Positions 52,066 to 60,150 of a stretch of DNA of 64,000 bases are shown here, one piece after another. The notes under the pieces were generated by a model. It was given only the letters and a program-made list of their open reading frames with translations, was not told the origin of the DNA and ran no database searches. The position numbers and the translations under genes were made by a program. Source of the stretch: Paenibacillus segetis (GTDB lineage Bacteria > Bacillota > Bacilli > Paenibacillales > Paenibacillaceae); contig NZ_BMFT01000001.1 in the NCBI RefSeq assembly GCF_014639155.1, positions 372,001 through 436,000 of the forward strand. Direction: 5' to 3'. Positions within the stretch are counted from its first letter, which is position 1. Each line of letters starts with the position of its first letter.

Positions 52066-52668
52066 TTAACGGGGTTCGCGCAGGCATTCCTTTTCTAAAT
52101 AATTAGCAAAGCTCTTGATATTCATCTGTATATGCCGATTATTACCTTCGAGCTTACTCATCATGATACCGCCCTCCATGATGGACAGGGAGAAGGTGGC
52201 CAGCGCCTCTATATCGAGGTCAGCTTTGAATTCTCCGCTTTGTACGCCTTCGGATATGATTTTCTTTTTGGATTCCAGTGTTTCTATTAGCGCTTGCTTG
52301 GCTCTTTCACGTAAGCCTGGATGACTGTCGTCACAATCAATAGCTGTGTTGAGGAGCGGGCAACCCCCGATGAAGGGCGGATCTTCCACTACGTTCTCGT
52401 ATACGCGCAAATAAGCTAGCAGCTTGCCAGAGGCCGTTTCTTGTTGATTGACAGCATGAGCAAGCCGGGCCCCTACAATACTGCCAGCATAGCTAAAAGC
52501 TTCAAATGCAATTTCGTCTTTACTAGAAAAATGGCGGTAGATGCCGCCTTTTTTGATGCCTGTCAACTCTGTTATATCTGATAAGGATGAACCCGAATAT
52601 CCCTTCTGGTTAAAAAGTTCAGCGGCCTTAGTTATGATGAATTCGCGAGTTTTTTCACCTTTCTCCAT
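52066..52668 (-). CDS. TetR/AcrR-family transcriptional regulator
   Basis: 200 residues from ATG 52668. N-terminal helix-turn-helix (AAELFNQKGYSGSSLSDITE, then GGIYRHFSSKDEI) and a C-terminal domain of the type with GGCPLLNTAIDCDD, common in regulators of efflux or redox genes. Divergent from an MFS gene with a perfect 18-bp palindrome between them, so it very likely represses that gene. Two Cys (GGCPLL, IDCDD) may be redox-active. Full length. Confidence 0.9.
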   Translation of the reverse strand: MEKGEKTREFIITKAAELFNQKGYSGSSLSDITELTGIKKGGIYRHFSSKDEIAFEAFSYAGSIVGARLAHAVNQQETASGKLLAYLRVYENVVEDPPFIGGCPLLNTAIDCDDSHPGLRERAKQALIETLESKKKIISEGVQSGEFKADLDIEALATFSLSIMEGGIMMSKLEGNNRHIQMNIKSFANYLEKECLREPR

Positions 52669-52758
52669 CGTTATCCCCCGTATTTAACTATATTTATACA
52701 CGTAGTATATCAAATGAATTTCCACTCTTGCAAAACAGTGCATCTATGTTAGTATTGA

Positions 52759-52776
52759 AGATACCGATCGGTATCT
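52759..52776. promoter_or_regulatory. TetR operator, perfect 18-bp palindrome
   Basis: AGATACCGATCGGTATCT lies between the divergent tetR and MFS genes. The core ATACCGATCGGTAT is typical of TetR-family sites. A T run follows, so it also resembles a terminator, but its position in a divergent promoter favours an operator. Confidence 0.75.
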
Positions 52777-52802
52777 TTTTTTTGTGATAGGGGGGAACAA
52801 GA

Positions 52803-54062
52803 GTGGGCACGACATGGTTTAAGGAATCCAAGTATGCTTGGATTGGATTGGGATCTCTCTGGATAATTGGGTTTATTGGCGCCTTGACCCGATTCAGCAT
52901 GGCTTTTTTTCAGGTGCAAATTTCGGAGGATTTACAGATTAGCAGGGGATTCATTTCGATGGCATGGTCTACCAATTTATTAATTACAGCTATATGCGCG
53001 CCTGTTGGAGGCTGGCTTGCCGAACGTTACGGCACAAAGAAGGTACTGTTCATAAGTGCAGCCATGAGTACTTTAGGTACCGGCGTTGTCACGTTAGGAA
53101 ACCATTCTAGCGTCTTTTTCATTGGATATGGTGTTATTTCTGGGTTAGCTGGTATTGGGGCGACGACGAGTTATATATTGATGTTTGAATGGTTTAGGCA
53201 TCATCGAGCAAAAGCAATGGCGCTGCTGGGGAGTGCGTCCTCAGTAGGATTAGCAATTATTACGCCGATCTTCGTATCCGTCGGCTGGCTGACTTGGAGG
53301 AATGCCTTCTTGGCTTCTTTTGCCCTAGGCATTCTTGTGACATTACCTGTAATTTGGCTGGGAGTTAAGAGCCTGCAACAGAAAGATATGGAGAAACCTC
53401 ATTCGGATCTTTCTCTAGAAACTGAAGAGCATGATAAGCCTCTAACAGTAAAATCATCACCTAAGAAATTCCTCCATCTTCCTCTCTTTGTCGTGGTCGC
53501 GATGGCGTTGTTCACCTGTGGTATCAATATGGGATCCGTTGAAATGAATTTGGTAGCCATACATCAGTTGGCAAATGTGACACCAAGCATGATTGCTCTA
53601 TCTATGAGCATACTTGGCATTATGGAAATCACGGGAGCAATGATTTGCGGTTATTTTCTGGACCGATACAATAAATTGATAATGATGTCTATTCTGTATG
53701 GTATACGTATTATAGGCTTTGTTTTCCTCTTTATGCACTTGGGAAGTTCACCTATTGTTTTTGCAATAGCGTTTGGAATTACCTACTTAAGCGCAGTTCC
53801 GGGAGGGATCCTTGTCATCAATGAATTTGCAAACGGGAAAGGACAACATACCGGAGTGTTACTTTTCTTCCATCAGGGAGGCGGTATTGTGGGAGCATTA
53901 ATCGGGGGCTTATCCTTCGATTATTTCCGAAATTATCAGAACTTGATCGTTGTTGACATCATTATTTGTATCCTTGTAGCGCTAGGATACTTCGTATTAT
54001 ACACAACACATAGAAGGAATCTTAGAATTTATAATAAGAAGGTTACAGTTAGCGGTCTCTGA
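52803..54062 (+). CDS. MFS transporter, monocarboxylate/oxalate-formate antiporter type
   Basis: 419 residues from GTG 52803 (AGGGGGG upstream), with twelve membrane segments. Sequence features include GFIGALTRFSMAFFQVQI in TM1, APVGGWLAERYGTKKVLFI (motif A) and a basic central loop, as in OFA-type anion exchangers. It probably moves a carboxylate or exports a small compound, under repression by the divergent TetR protein. The large middle loop at residues 200-225 is polar. Substrate cannot be named. Confidence 0.83.
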   Translation: MGTTWFKESKYAWIGLGSLWIIGFIGALTRFSMAFFQVQISEDLQISRGFISMAWSTNLLITAICAPVGGWLAERYGTKKVLFISAAMSTLGTGVVTLGNHSSVFFIGYGVISGLAGIGATTSYILMFEWFRHHRAKAMALLGSASSVGLAIITPIFVSVGWLTWRNAFLASFALGILVTLPVIWLGVKSLQQKDMEKPHSDLSLETEEHDKPLTVKSSPKKFLHLPLFVVVAMALFTCGINMGSVEMNLVAIHQLANVTPSMIALSMSILGIMEITGAMICGYFLDRYNKLIMMSILYGIRIIGFVFLFMHLGSSPIVFAIAFGITYLSAVPGGILVINEFANGKGQHTGVLLFFHQGGGIVGALIGGLSFDYFRNYQNLIVVDIIICILVALGYFVLYTTHRRNLRIYNKKVTVSGL

Positions 54063-54205
54063 CTTAGCATCGTCCCGCTTCCTCCTTCACCTATATGAAA
54101 AAACTTCTCAAAACTAAGTTTTTATATATTTTCCATATAATTTCCTTAATGTTAGTATAAAGCGGTGAAGATAGTCTACATGATATCAAAAAGAGGAGGT
54201 CTCTT

Positions 54206-54688
54206 ATGATTAATAATACCGATCTAAAGCATCTACGTCGCTGTGTTGAGCTTGCAAAGGCTGCACTACAGGTCGACGATGAACCGTTCGGTTCGGTTCT
54301 AGTCTCAGCCGATGATGTTGTGCTTGCAGAAGATCACAACCATGTATCCGGCGGAGATCATACCCAGCATCCAGAATTCGCATTAGCGCGTTGGGCGGCC
54401 GAGAACATGACGATAGAAGAAAGGCGCAAAGCAACGGTTTATACTTCGGGGGAACATTGCCCGATGTGTGCCGCGGCTCACGGTTGGGTTGGATTGGGCC
54501 GGATTGTGTATGCGAGTTCCTCTGCACAACTGGTTCAATGGTTAAGTGAGATGGGGGTCGCCGCATCGCGGGTGCGCAACCTTCCGATTCAGGAAGTCAT
54601 TCGCGATACGGACATAGATGGTCCTGTTCCTGAACTGGCCGAGCAGGTTCGGGAGCTCCATCGACAGTTTCACGCGAAGAAACGGTAA
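54206..54688 (+). CDS. Nucleoside deaminase, copy B
   Basis: 160 residues, differing from copy A at 42286 only at positions 3, 15, 23 and 112. Zinc ligands His55, Cys85 and Cys88 and proton shuttle Glu57 are intact. AGAGGAGG precedes ATG 54206. DNA similarity begins about 20 bp upstream of the start and continues to about 54740, after which copy B has a full dispersed repeat while copy A has a degenerate one. Likely a recent local duplication; both copies appear functional. Confidence 0.88.
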   Translation: MINNTDLKHLRRCVELAKAALQVDDEPFGSVLVSADDVVLAEDHNHVSGGDHTQHPEFALARWAAENMTIEERRKATVYTSGEHCPMCAAAHGWVGLGRIVYASSSAQLVQWLSEMGVAASRVRNLPIQEVIRDTDIDGPVPELAEQVRELHRQFHAKKR

Positions 54689-54761
54689 TCTAGAAGAACC
54701 AAGAAATCCACTGCTGGGCTTATAGTTGAAACGGTGGAGTAACATAATCCCTAAAGTAGTG

Positions 54762-54849
54762 AATGGCACCCATGTTGGGTGCCATTCGTTTTCGCGGCTA
54801 CTTATGATACGGTGAACCGTATCATAAATAAGGGCAAGTTTTTTCGAAG
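54762..54849 (+). repeat. Dispersed palindromic repeat, copy 10 (fullest form)
   Basis: Left hairpin AATGGCACCC...GGGTGCCATT (54762-54786), TTTTCGC, then a 32-bp inverted repeat at 54799-54830 with TACTTATGATACGGT arms and centre GA, then GGGCAAGTTTTTTCG. It shows both arms of the second palindrome complete. The hairpin probably terminates the deaminase transcript. Confidence 0.9.
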
Positions 54850-54958
54850 AATTCCACAGCAAGAATGTGAATTCACGTTTCACCGGCACGGGGATCATGT
54901 TATGTTAGGATAGGCTTACAGCAAAGGAATACGACAATCGAACCAATAGAGGTGTTAC

Positions 54959-55882
54959 ATGAAGACTATCCATAACCCGTGGTTGAAGCTCAGAGAGGGA
55001 ATCTGCCAAGAGGACTATGACTTGATTAACAGACTCCAAGAAAGGTGCATTTGCGAAGATCAGACGACGCTGAAGCTCGAGTTGGACTACAAGCTTGGCG
55101 TATATTCAAGGACAGACTGCGCCGGGATCCGACAGATCAATGAATTCATGTACTTCAATGGACATGAGTTGATCGGCTATATGGGTATTTGCGAATTCGG
55201 CGGCCCAGATACACCGCTCGAAGTGAATGGCATGGTGCATCCAGATTACAGGCGCCAAGGCGTTTTTGGGACATTAAACAGGCTGGCCATGGCAGAGTGG
55301 AGGCATAGATCTCCCAAAAGTATGCTTCTCCTAAGCGATCGGAAGTCAGAAGCTGGGCAAGCGTTCATTCAAGGAACCAGAGCAAGGTACCATCATTCGG
55401 AGCATGAGATGTATCTTCGGGTGGATGGACCGGAGACATACAATGACTTAAAGGGGATCACATTTCGTAAGGCGACGAATGCCGATGCGTGGGAGATTCA
55501 CCGGCAGAATACGATATACTTCGGCGACAAGGTGGAGGAAGAGGAGGCAAACGATCCAAGCGAAGGGATGATCCTGCCTGAGGAGGAAGAAAAGAGGGGT
55601 ATGACCATCTATCTTGCAGAAGCTGACCAACAGGTCATCGGTAAAGTCCATATCCAGCTGTCTCCAGGCATCGGAGGCATCTATGGTCTGGGCGTTCTGC
55701 CCGAGCATCGCGGCAAGGGATACGGAAGAGCGACTCTCTTGAAGGCGATTGATAAGCTGAAGGAAGCAAACGCAGGGGACATTATGCTGCAAGTGGCCGT
55801 GGAGAACGCCAATGCACTCCGGCTCTATCAATCTTGCGGTTTCGTGGAGACCTCGACGATGGATTATTATGAGCTACAATGA
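54959..55882 (+). CDS. Protein with two GNAT acetyltransferase domains
   Basis: 307 residues with GAGGTG before ATG 54959. Two Gcn5-like domains: the first has VHPDYRRQGVFGTL (CoA-binding motif A near residue 97), the second VLPEHRGKGYGRATL (near 250) followed by VENANALRLYQSCGF. Tandem GNAT proteins often use only the C-terminal domain for catalysis. An acidic EEEEANDPSEG loop lies between them. Substrate unknown, could be an amine, aminoglycoside or protein N-terminus. Monocistronic. Confidence 0.87.
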   Translation: MKTIHNPWLKLREGICQEDYDLINRLQERCICEDQTTLKLELDYKLGVYSRTDCAGIRQINEFMYFNGHELIGYMGICEFGGPDTPLEVNGMVHPDYRRQGVFGTLNRLAMAEWRHRSPKSMLLLSDRKSEAGQAFIQGTRARYHHSEHEMYLRVDGPETYNDLKGITFRKATNADAWEIHRQNTIYFGDKVEEEEANDPSEGMILPEEEEKRGMTIYLAEADQQVIGKVHIQLSPGIGGIYGLGVLPEHRGKGYGRATLLKAIDKLKEANAGDIMLQVAVENANALRLYQSCGFVETSTMDYYELQ

Positions 55883-56064
55883 CCCTCCCATATGAATAGC
55901 GATGGGCCATTGTTACCGCCCTCAAATCGTCCATCGGAATATCGCAGTTGCTACCCGCTTAGTCAGTGTACAACTGACTGTTCGCCAATTTTCACAGTGT
56001 GCCCAAACTTCGCGACGGGAACGGAATAATATAGAGTCAACAATACTTTACAGGGGGTGTTTCT

Positions 56065-56472
56065 ATGAGCAATAAAAACATTCATGGCTGTCCTGCCCCT
56101 CAGAACATCACGTTGGCTCAGCGCTTACAACCAATTGTAGGTCGGACGGTAACGGTGTTCCAACCTGGCTTTCCGCAGCTGACAAGAACAACAGGAAAGC
56201 TCTCCAATGTGACCTCATCTTCTTTTACAGTGGGATCAACGGTAGTGAATACCCAAACCTCCTTTTTTATTGTCCTTAACACGCTTGTTAAAAAGACAAA
56301 GCCATTTGATTTGACAGCCACCGCAGAAGACATCGGTGAGCTTCACGGGAGACTAATCCGTGTTGGAAGAAATTTTGTCGAGTTTATCAAGAAGCCAGGC
56401 CGGAGGGTTCCTACTCTGTTTCCGTTAAATCAGTTCACTGAAGTCGTTTGCGAACATGAGGATGAGGAATAG
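56065..56472 (+). CDS. Uncharacterised basic protein, possibly spore-associated
   Basis: 135 residues with AGGGGGTG before ATG 56065. No signal peptide or membrane segment. Two related beta-rich segments, GRTVTVFQPGF...GKLSNVTSSSFTV and GRLIRVGRNFVEFIKK, suggest an internally duplicated small barrel, somewhat like Bacillus coat and exosporium-associated proteins with a DUF2642-like fold. The family assignment is a guess; the gene itself is well supported by its site, length and following terminator. Confidence 0.6.
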   Translation: MSNKNIHGCPAPQNITLAQRLQPIVGRTVTVFQPGFPQLTRTTGKLSNVTSSSFTVGSTVVNTQTSFFIVLNTLVKKTKPFDLTATAEDIGELHGRLIRVGRNFVEFIKKPGRRVPTLFPLNQFTEVVCEHEDEE

Positions 56473-56480
56473 GAACTGCG

Positions 56481-56538
56481 AACGACCCGCAAGTAGTGCG
56501 CCTGAAGAACGAGCGCCCTCTTACGGGTCGTTTCATTT
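56481..56538 (+). terminator. Terminator after the 56065 gene
   Basis: AACGACCCG pairs with CGGGTCGTT, with an inner GCGC stem, followed by TCATTT. Confidence 0.75.
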
Positions 56539-56605
56539 GCACCAAGTGTGGGCACATGCTGGTTGGTGAACTTCAATACACATTCGTCGTGCGATGCGGG
56601 GTAAG

Positions 56606-56750
56606 AACTTGCCGTTTGAGATAGTTGCGGAGAGCCTCATCATAAGTAACAGCGAAAAATAGGGAGTGTGCGGACACTCCCTTTGAGCTAACATGGTCTG
56701 TTACCAAATGACTACTTCACATGAATCCAGTAAGGCGAACCACATAGTAT
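56606..56750 (+). repeat. Dispersed repeat, copies 11a and 11b in tandem
   Basis: AACTTGCCG, then ATCATAAGTAACAGCGAAAA, then the hairpin GGGAGTGTGCGGACACTCCC (56663-56682), TTTGAGCTAACATGGTCTGT, and a degenerate GTAAGGCGAACC. Bases 56641-56730 closely match 9560-9645, so a two-unit block has been duplicated. It fills much of 56539-56807. Confidence 0.75.
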
Positions 56751-56807
56751 GCTTATACTTCAACAGCAGCAACCTAATATGTAAAATATAGAATCCACAT
56801 AGACCAC

Positions 56808-57278
56808 TTAAGTTGCCGTCTTATTGACAAAATCAATCTCATTTCTGATCCCTTTGTGGGCGTCATTCCACAGGCCCTTTGTCAGGCGAATGCGCAGCAG
56901 GCATGTGTTAGGGTCTTCGTCGTTATTGGCTTCGTAATACCACTCGGCGAATATTGTGCGCAGCTTTGTCATCATCTCCGTGTTTTTCTCGTCACACACC
57001 CAGCCCAGGTTTTCACCGATTCCATCGGCTGTAAAGTTTTCGACGATAATACAAACGGCGACTTCGGGGTTTTGGGCGATCTGCTGCATCTTGCCAGAGG
57101 TCGCGTAGGTGACGGTGTAGAAAGCGCTGTCCTCATAATAGGCATCCACAATGCGGGCGGCGGGACGGCTTTTGCCATCGGCCCCCGGTTCCAGCGCGAT
57201 AGTGGACAGAGTGATTAGGCCATCCTTGTTACCCACTTGTTCTTCCAGCAGCTTTATGGCTTCGTCGTATTTGCTCAT
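56808..57278 (-). CDS. Pyridoxamine 5'-phosphate oxidase family protein
   Basis: 156 residues from ATG 57278, seven bases after GGGAGGT (a longer reading from 57308 would run through it). Split-barrel flavin-binding fold: LITLSTIALEPGADGKSRPA, RIVDAYYEDSAFYTVTYAT (flavin region), QNPEVAVCIIVENF, and a C-terminal LLRIRLTKGLWND. Such proteins bind FMN, F420 or haem; most are of unknown function. Converges with nothing close; a dispersed repeat copy lies upstream at 57396. Confidence 0.82.
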   Translation of the reverse strand: MSKYDEAIKLLEEQVGNKDGLITLSTIALEPGADGKSRPAARIVDAYYEDSAFYTVTYATSGKMQQIAQNPEVAVCIIVENFTADGIGENLGWVCDEKNTEMMTKLRTIFAEWYYEANNDEDPNTCLLRIRLTKGLWNDAHKGIRNEIDFVNKTAT

Positions 57279-57395
57279 TTTATTACCTCCCAAAGTGTAA
57301 TAAGGCATACATAATTAAGCTTATCATTGTAAAATCTTGGTGCATGTGAAGAAAAATACTATAAAGTATTTTAATTGAGCGTCGCAAAATGGCTT

Positions 57396-57439
57396 CAAAA
57401 CTTGCCGTTACGGTGAACCTTATCATAAGTGACAGCGAA
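57396..57439 (+). repeat. Dispersed palindromic repeat, copy 12
   Basis: AACTTGCCGTTACGGTGAAC, C, then TTATCATAAGTGACAGCGAA. It is the short-arm form with a mismatched right arm, and lies between the divergent PPOX and TPR genes. Confidence 0.8.
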
Positions 57440-57563
57440 TATAATATGGTGTAGACAATAGTTGAGGGAGTCAATTTCCAATCCCTACATCCCATCTGGT
57501 AGAATAGGAAGAACTATATTTTCTATATTCTAGTAATTTGATTATACGTTTGGGAGGTAGACC

Positions 57564-58985
57564 GTGGATAAAGAACTAATCGTACAGCTGATGCAGTGGC
57601 ATGAAGATGATGAACACCAGAAGATTGTGGATACTCTGATGGAGATTCCTCCAGAGGACAGAGATTACGAGGTGATCAGCAGTCTGGCAAGAGCGTATAA
57701 CAATCTGGAACGTTATGAAGAAGCGCTTGAGCAGTTTGCAATGATTGCGGAACAGGGGCAAAATGACCCGTTGTGGCATTATCGTATGGGATATTCCTAT
57801 TACTATCTGAATCGATATGAGGAAGCAGTGAACGTGCTAAGTATCGCCCAAGACCTCGATCCTGACGACGAGTATACGGCCATGTTACTGAACTCCAGCC
57901 AGCGCAAGCTGCACAAAGAACAACAAGCCGCGGCCAGACGGGCAGTCAGAGAGCAGCATCATGATTCGGGGACGGCTGCAACTCCTTTTGAAGGGATGGA
58001 TCTCACAGGCTTCTGGGACGATAGCGATTATGCGGTAAGAGAGTATGTATCTGCCACACCTACGGATGAACTGATTGCTTCAGTAGAAGAAGAACTCGGT
58101 TACAAGCTTCCTGCCTCTTATATCCATCTGATGAAGCAGCACAATGGGGGAGTTCCTAATACTACTTGTTTTCCGACGGAGGACCCGACCTCATGGGCCG
58201 AGGATCATATTGCGATTACGGGCATTATGGGTATCGGGCGCGAGAAAAGCTATTCACTCTGCGGCGATCTCGGCAGCCTATTCATGATTGAGGAGTGGGG
58301 CTATCCTGACATTGGCGTGGTGATCTGTGACTGCCCTTCGGCAGGCCATGATGTCGTGATGCTGGATTACCGGAACTGCGGGAGGGATGGCGAACCCGAG
58401 GTGATTCATGTGGATCAGGAAAATGATTATGAGATAACGTTCCTGGCGCAAGACTTCGAGACGTTTATACGCGGCCTGGTGAGTGAGGATGAATACGATA
58501 CCTCTCAAGAAGATAAAGAGGAGGATCTGCGCAAAGTAGCCGTAGGCAAATTCTCGCCTTTACTGACGGAGCTATCCAGTAGTGTGACTGAAGTGGACCA
58601 GCTTGAGCAGAAAATCCGTAAAGTCTGTACTCGAATAGTTGAAGTGAAGGGACACTTTCACTTTCATGCGGATGAGCTTTCTACTCTGATGTACGATGTG
58701 CAGTTCTGGCTGTACACAAACTCTTATCCGAATACGAGCCGTCAACAATATCTGGATGTATATGAGAAAATGATCGCTTTTGGCGGCGAGTTCGGTCAAG
58801 GCGGGTATGCTCCCGGTTGGATCAGCGACTGGCTGGATGGGCGGATACGGGAAGGGTTAATCGTTCAGGACAACGGGGTGCTTAGCTTCACGGATCAAGC
58901 CCGCTCAGAGGTCATTGCATGGCTGGAAGCGGAAGCCGCAGAAGAGGACGGTGCCCCTTTTAAAAGTCAATCAACCAAAAGATAA
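57564..58985 (+). CDS. TPR and SMI1/KNR4-domain protein
   Basis: 473 residues from GTG 57564 with GGGAGGT upstream. Residues 30-115 are two or three tetratricopeptide repeats (ARAYNNLERYEEALEQFAMI, MGYSYYYLNRYEEAVNVLSI). Residues 165-310 form an SMI1/KNR4-like domain (ELGYKLPASYIHLMKQHNGG, ITGIMGIGREKSYSLCGD, DIGVVICDCPSAGHD), common among immunity proteins of polymorphic toxins. The C-terminal 150 residues are helical. No toxin gene is nearby, so it may act as a stand-alone immunity or scaffold protein. A terminator overlaps its end. Confidence 0.83.
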   Translation: MDKELIVQLMQWHEDDEHQKIVDTLMEIPPEDRDYEVISSLARAYNNLERYEEALEQFAMIAEQGQNDPLWHYRMGYSYYYLNRYEEAVNVLSIAQDLDPDDEYTAMLLNSSQRKLHKEQQAAARRAVREQHHDSGTAATPFEGMDLTGFWDDSDYAVREYVSATPTDELIASVEEELGYKLPASYIHLMKQHNGGVPNTTCFPTEDPTSWAEDHIAITGIMGIGREKSYSLCGDLGSLFMIEEWGYPDIGVVICDCPSAGHDVVMLDYRNCGRDGEPEVIHVDQENDYEITFLAQDFETFIRGLVSEDEYDTSQEDKEEDLRKVAVGKFSPLLTELSSSVTEVDQLEQKIRKVCTRIVEVKGHFHFHADELSTLMYDVQFWLYTNSYPNTSRQQYLDVYEKMIAFGGEFGQGGYAPGWISDWLDGRIREGLIVQDNGVLSFTDQARSEVIAWLEAEAAEEDGAPFKSQSTKR

Positions 58986-59013
58986 TCCCCGCCATTGACG
59001 GGGATTATCTTTT
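58981..59013. terminator. Terminator between the TPR-SMI1 and DUF4003 genes
   Basis: GATAATCCCC pairs with GGGGATTATC, followed by TTTTTT, overlapping the TPR-SMI1 stop codon, between convergent genes. Confidence 0.9.
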
Positions 59014-59017
59014 TTGG

Positions 59018-60022
59018 TCAATTGGAACTCGAGGAAGCCGCTGAAGATGCGGCAACTGCCGCAGCAACGGCTAAGGCGGTCTGTTGGGCGATGACTATGT
59101 TTGTTATGCTGGTGGCTGCAGTAGTCGTAAGGAGCGTGTCACCGCGTGCGTTCTCCAAATGTTTGGATGCCACCAGTGCAGCGCAGAGTAGCAGAAGCTC
59201 GGGCTGGGTAATGGACCAGCTGCTAAAGCCTTTTTCTGTACGAAGATAGTTAAAGGAATCTGCGATATCTGTGGTAATACTCTCTATCTCAGATGGAAGT
59301 AAGGATAATATGCCTAGCGATGGTAATGTATACTCTTTATCCATACGCAGTCCTTGTTCACGGAAAATATCCCTCAGTTCGAGCACACGGGCTATCGAGG
59401 ATGTCTCATCGGATTCCCCAAGGGCTAATACCTGCGTCAGTGCCTGTACACTGTTCCCGGTTCGAAAGGGAAGCTGGGGTTTTAGTGCATCATAGAGCCG
59501 ATCCATCCGGGCGCCGCAGCTTTCTACATCAGCCCCAGAGAGGGCAAGCATGCTGGCAAAGATATAGTCGTCCTGCGAGGTTTGGAAGCGGCGCGTTTGT
59601 TTCATCCGGTCATAGAAGGCTTTTGCTCTTTCTACCGTATATTTATATTGATCAGGCTCTGTATGAGCAGCGATCTGATAGGCAGCGACAACAAGGTAAT
59701 CGGAGGTTCTGAATTTACTCGCCTTCATCAGGTCATAGACTTCCATGGTCTGGTTAAGTATGGTCTTCGGATCTTTGGTTAAAGAGAGTAAAGCTGAGAT
59801 ACTGATTGCCGAATTACCCCTGAACATCGAGAAAGGCCCAGTAGCGTCCTTAATGAGGGCATAGCTGTTATGCAGCTCATCTCCATCAATAGCTCTGTCT
59901 TCTAGCGCAAACAGTAGAGCGGCAAGCCGATTCACCTGCACACTTCGCCATTTAAATATTTTATTTGTCTGCCGACTGTTATCGGCAAATAAGGCGAGTC
60001 GTTCCTGGTACAGCGTCGTCAT
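59018..60022 (-). CDS. DUF4003 family protein
   Basis: 334 residues with AAAGGAGGGAG before ATG 60022. All-helical, matching the DUF4003 family of Firmicutes: RLAALLFALEDRAIDGDEL, FRGNSAISISALLSL, YLVVAAYQIA, FASMLALSGADVE, VQALTQVLALGE and a low-complexity C-terminus rich in Ala and Ser. The Ala/Ser tail is unusually long (about 40 residues). The family has no known function; members are often near stress or sporulation genes. No partner is obvious here. Confidence 0.8.
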   Translation of the reverse strand: MTTLYQERLALFADNSRQTNKIFKWRSVQVNRLAALLFALEDRAIDGDELHNSYALIKDATGPFSMFRGNSAISISALLSLTKDPKTILNQTMEVYDLMKASKFRTSDYLVVAAYQIAAHTEPDQYKYTVERAKAFYDRMKQTRRFQTSQDDYIFASMLALSGADVESCGARMDRLYDALKPQLPFRTGNSVQALTQVLALGESDETSSIARVLELRDIFREQGLRMDKEYTLPSLGILSLLPSEIESITTDIADSFNYLRTEKGFSSWSITQPELLLLCAALVASKHLENARGDTLLTTTAATSITNIVIAQQTALAVAAAVAASSAASSSSN

Positions 60023-60099
60023 AAATCTCCCTCCTTTATATCCATTAGCGTCTTCTATTTTCAGGTGAAAGTCAATAACAATAGTTGAAGTTGAACGGA

Positions 60100-60128
60100 C
60101 AAGAAAACTGTCGAGAATTTCTCGACAG
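60100..60128 (-). terminator. Terminator of the TetR-MFS operon
   Basis: On the minus strand CTGTCGAGAA pairs with TTCTCGACAG and is followed by TTTTCTTG, about 25 bp after the MFS stop. Confidence 0.85.
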
Positions 60129-60150
60129 CCTGAGTTGTTCGTCCCTTATA

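Noticed and set aside
52759-52785. Rho-independent terminator (palindrome plus T run) between tetR and the MFS gene.
   Set aside because: It lies in a divergent promoter region with no gene reading into it, so an operator is the better explanation.
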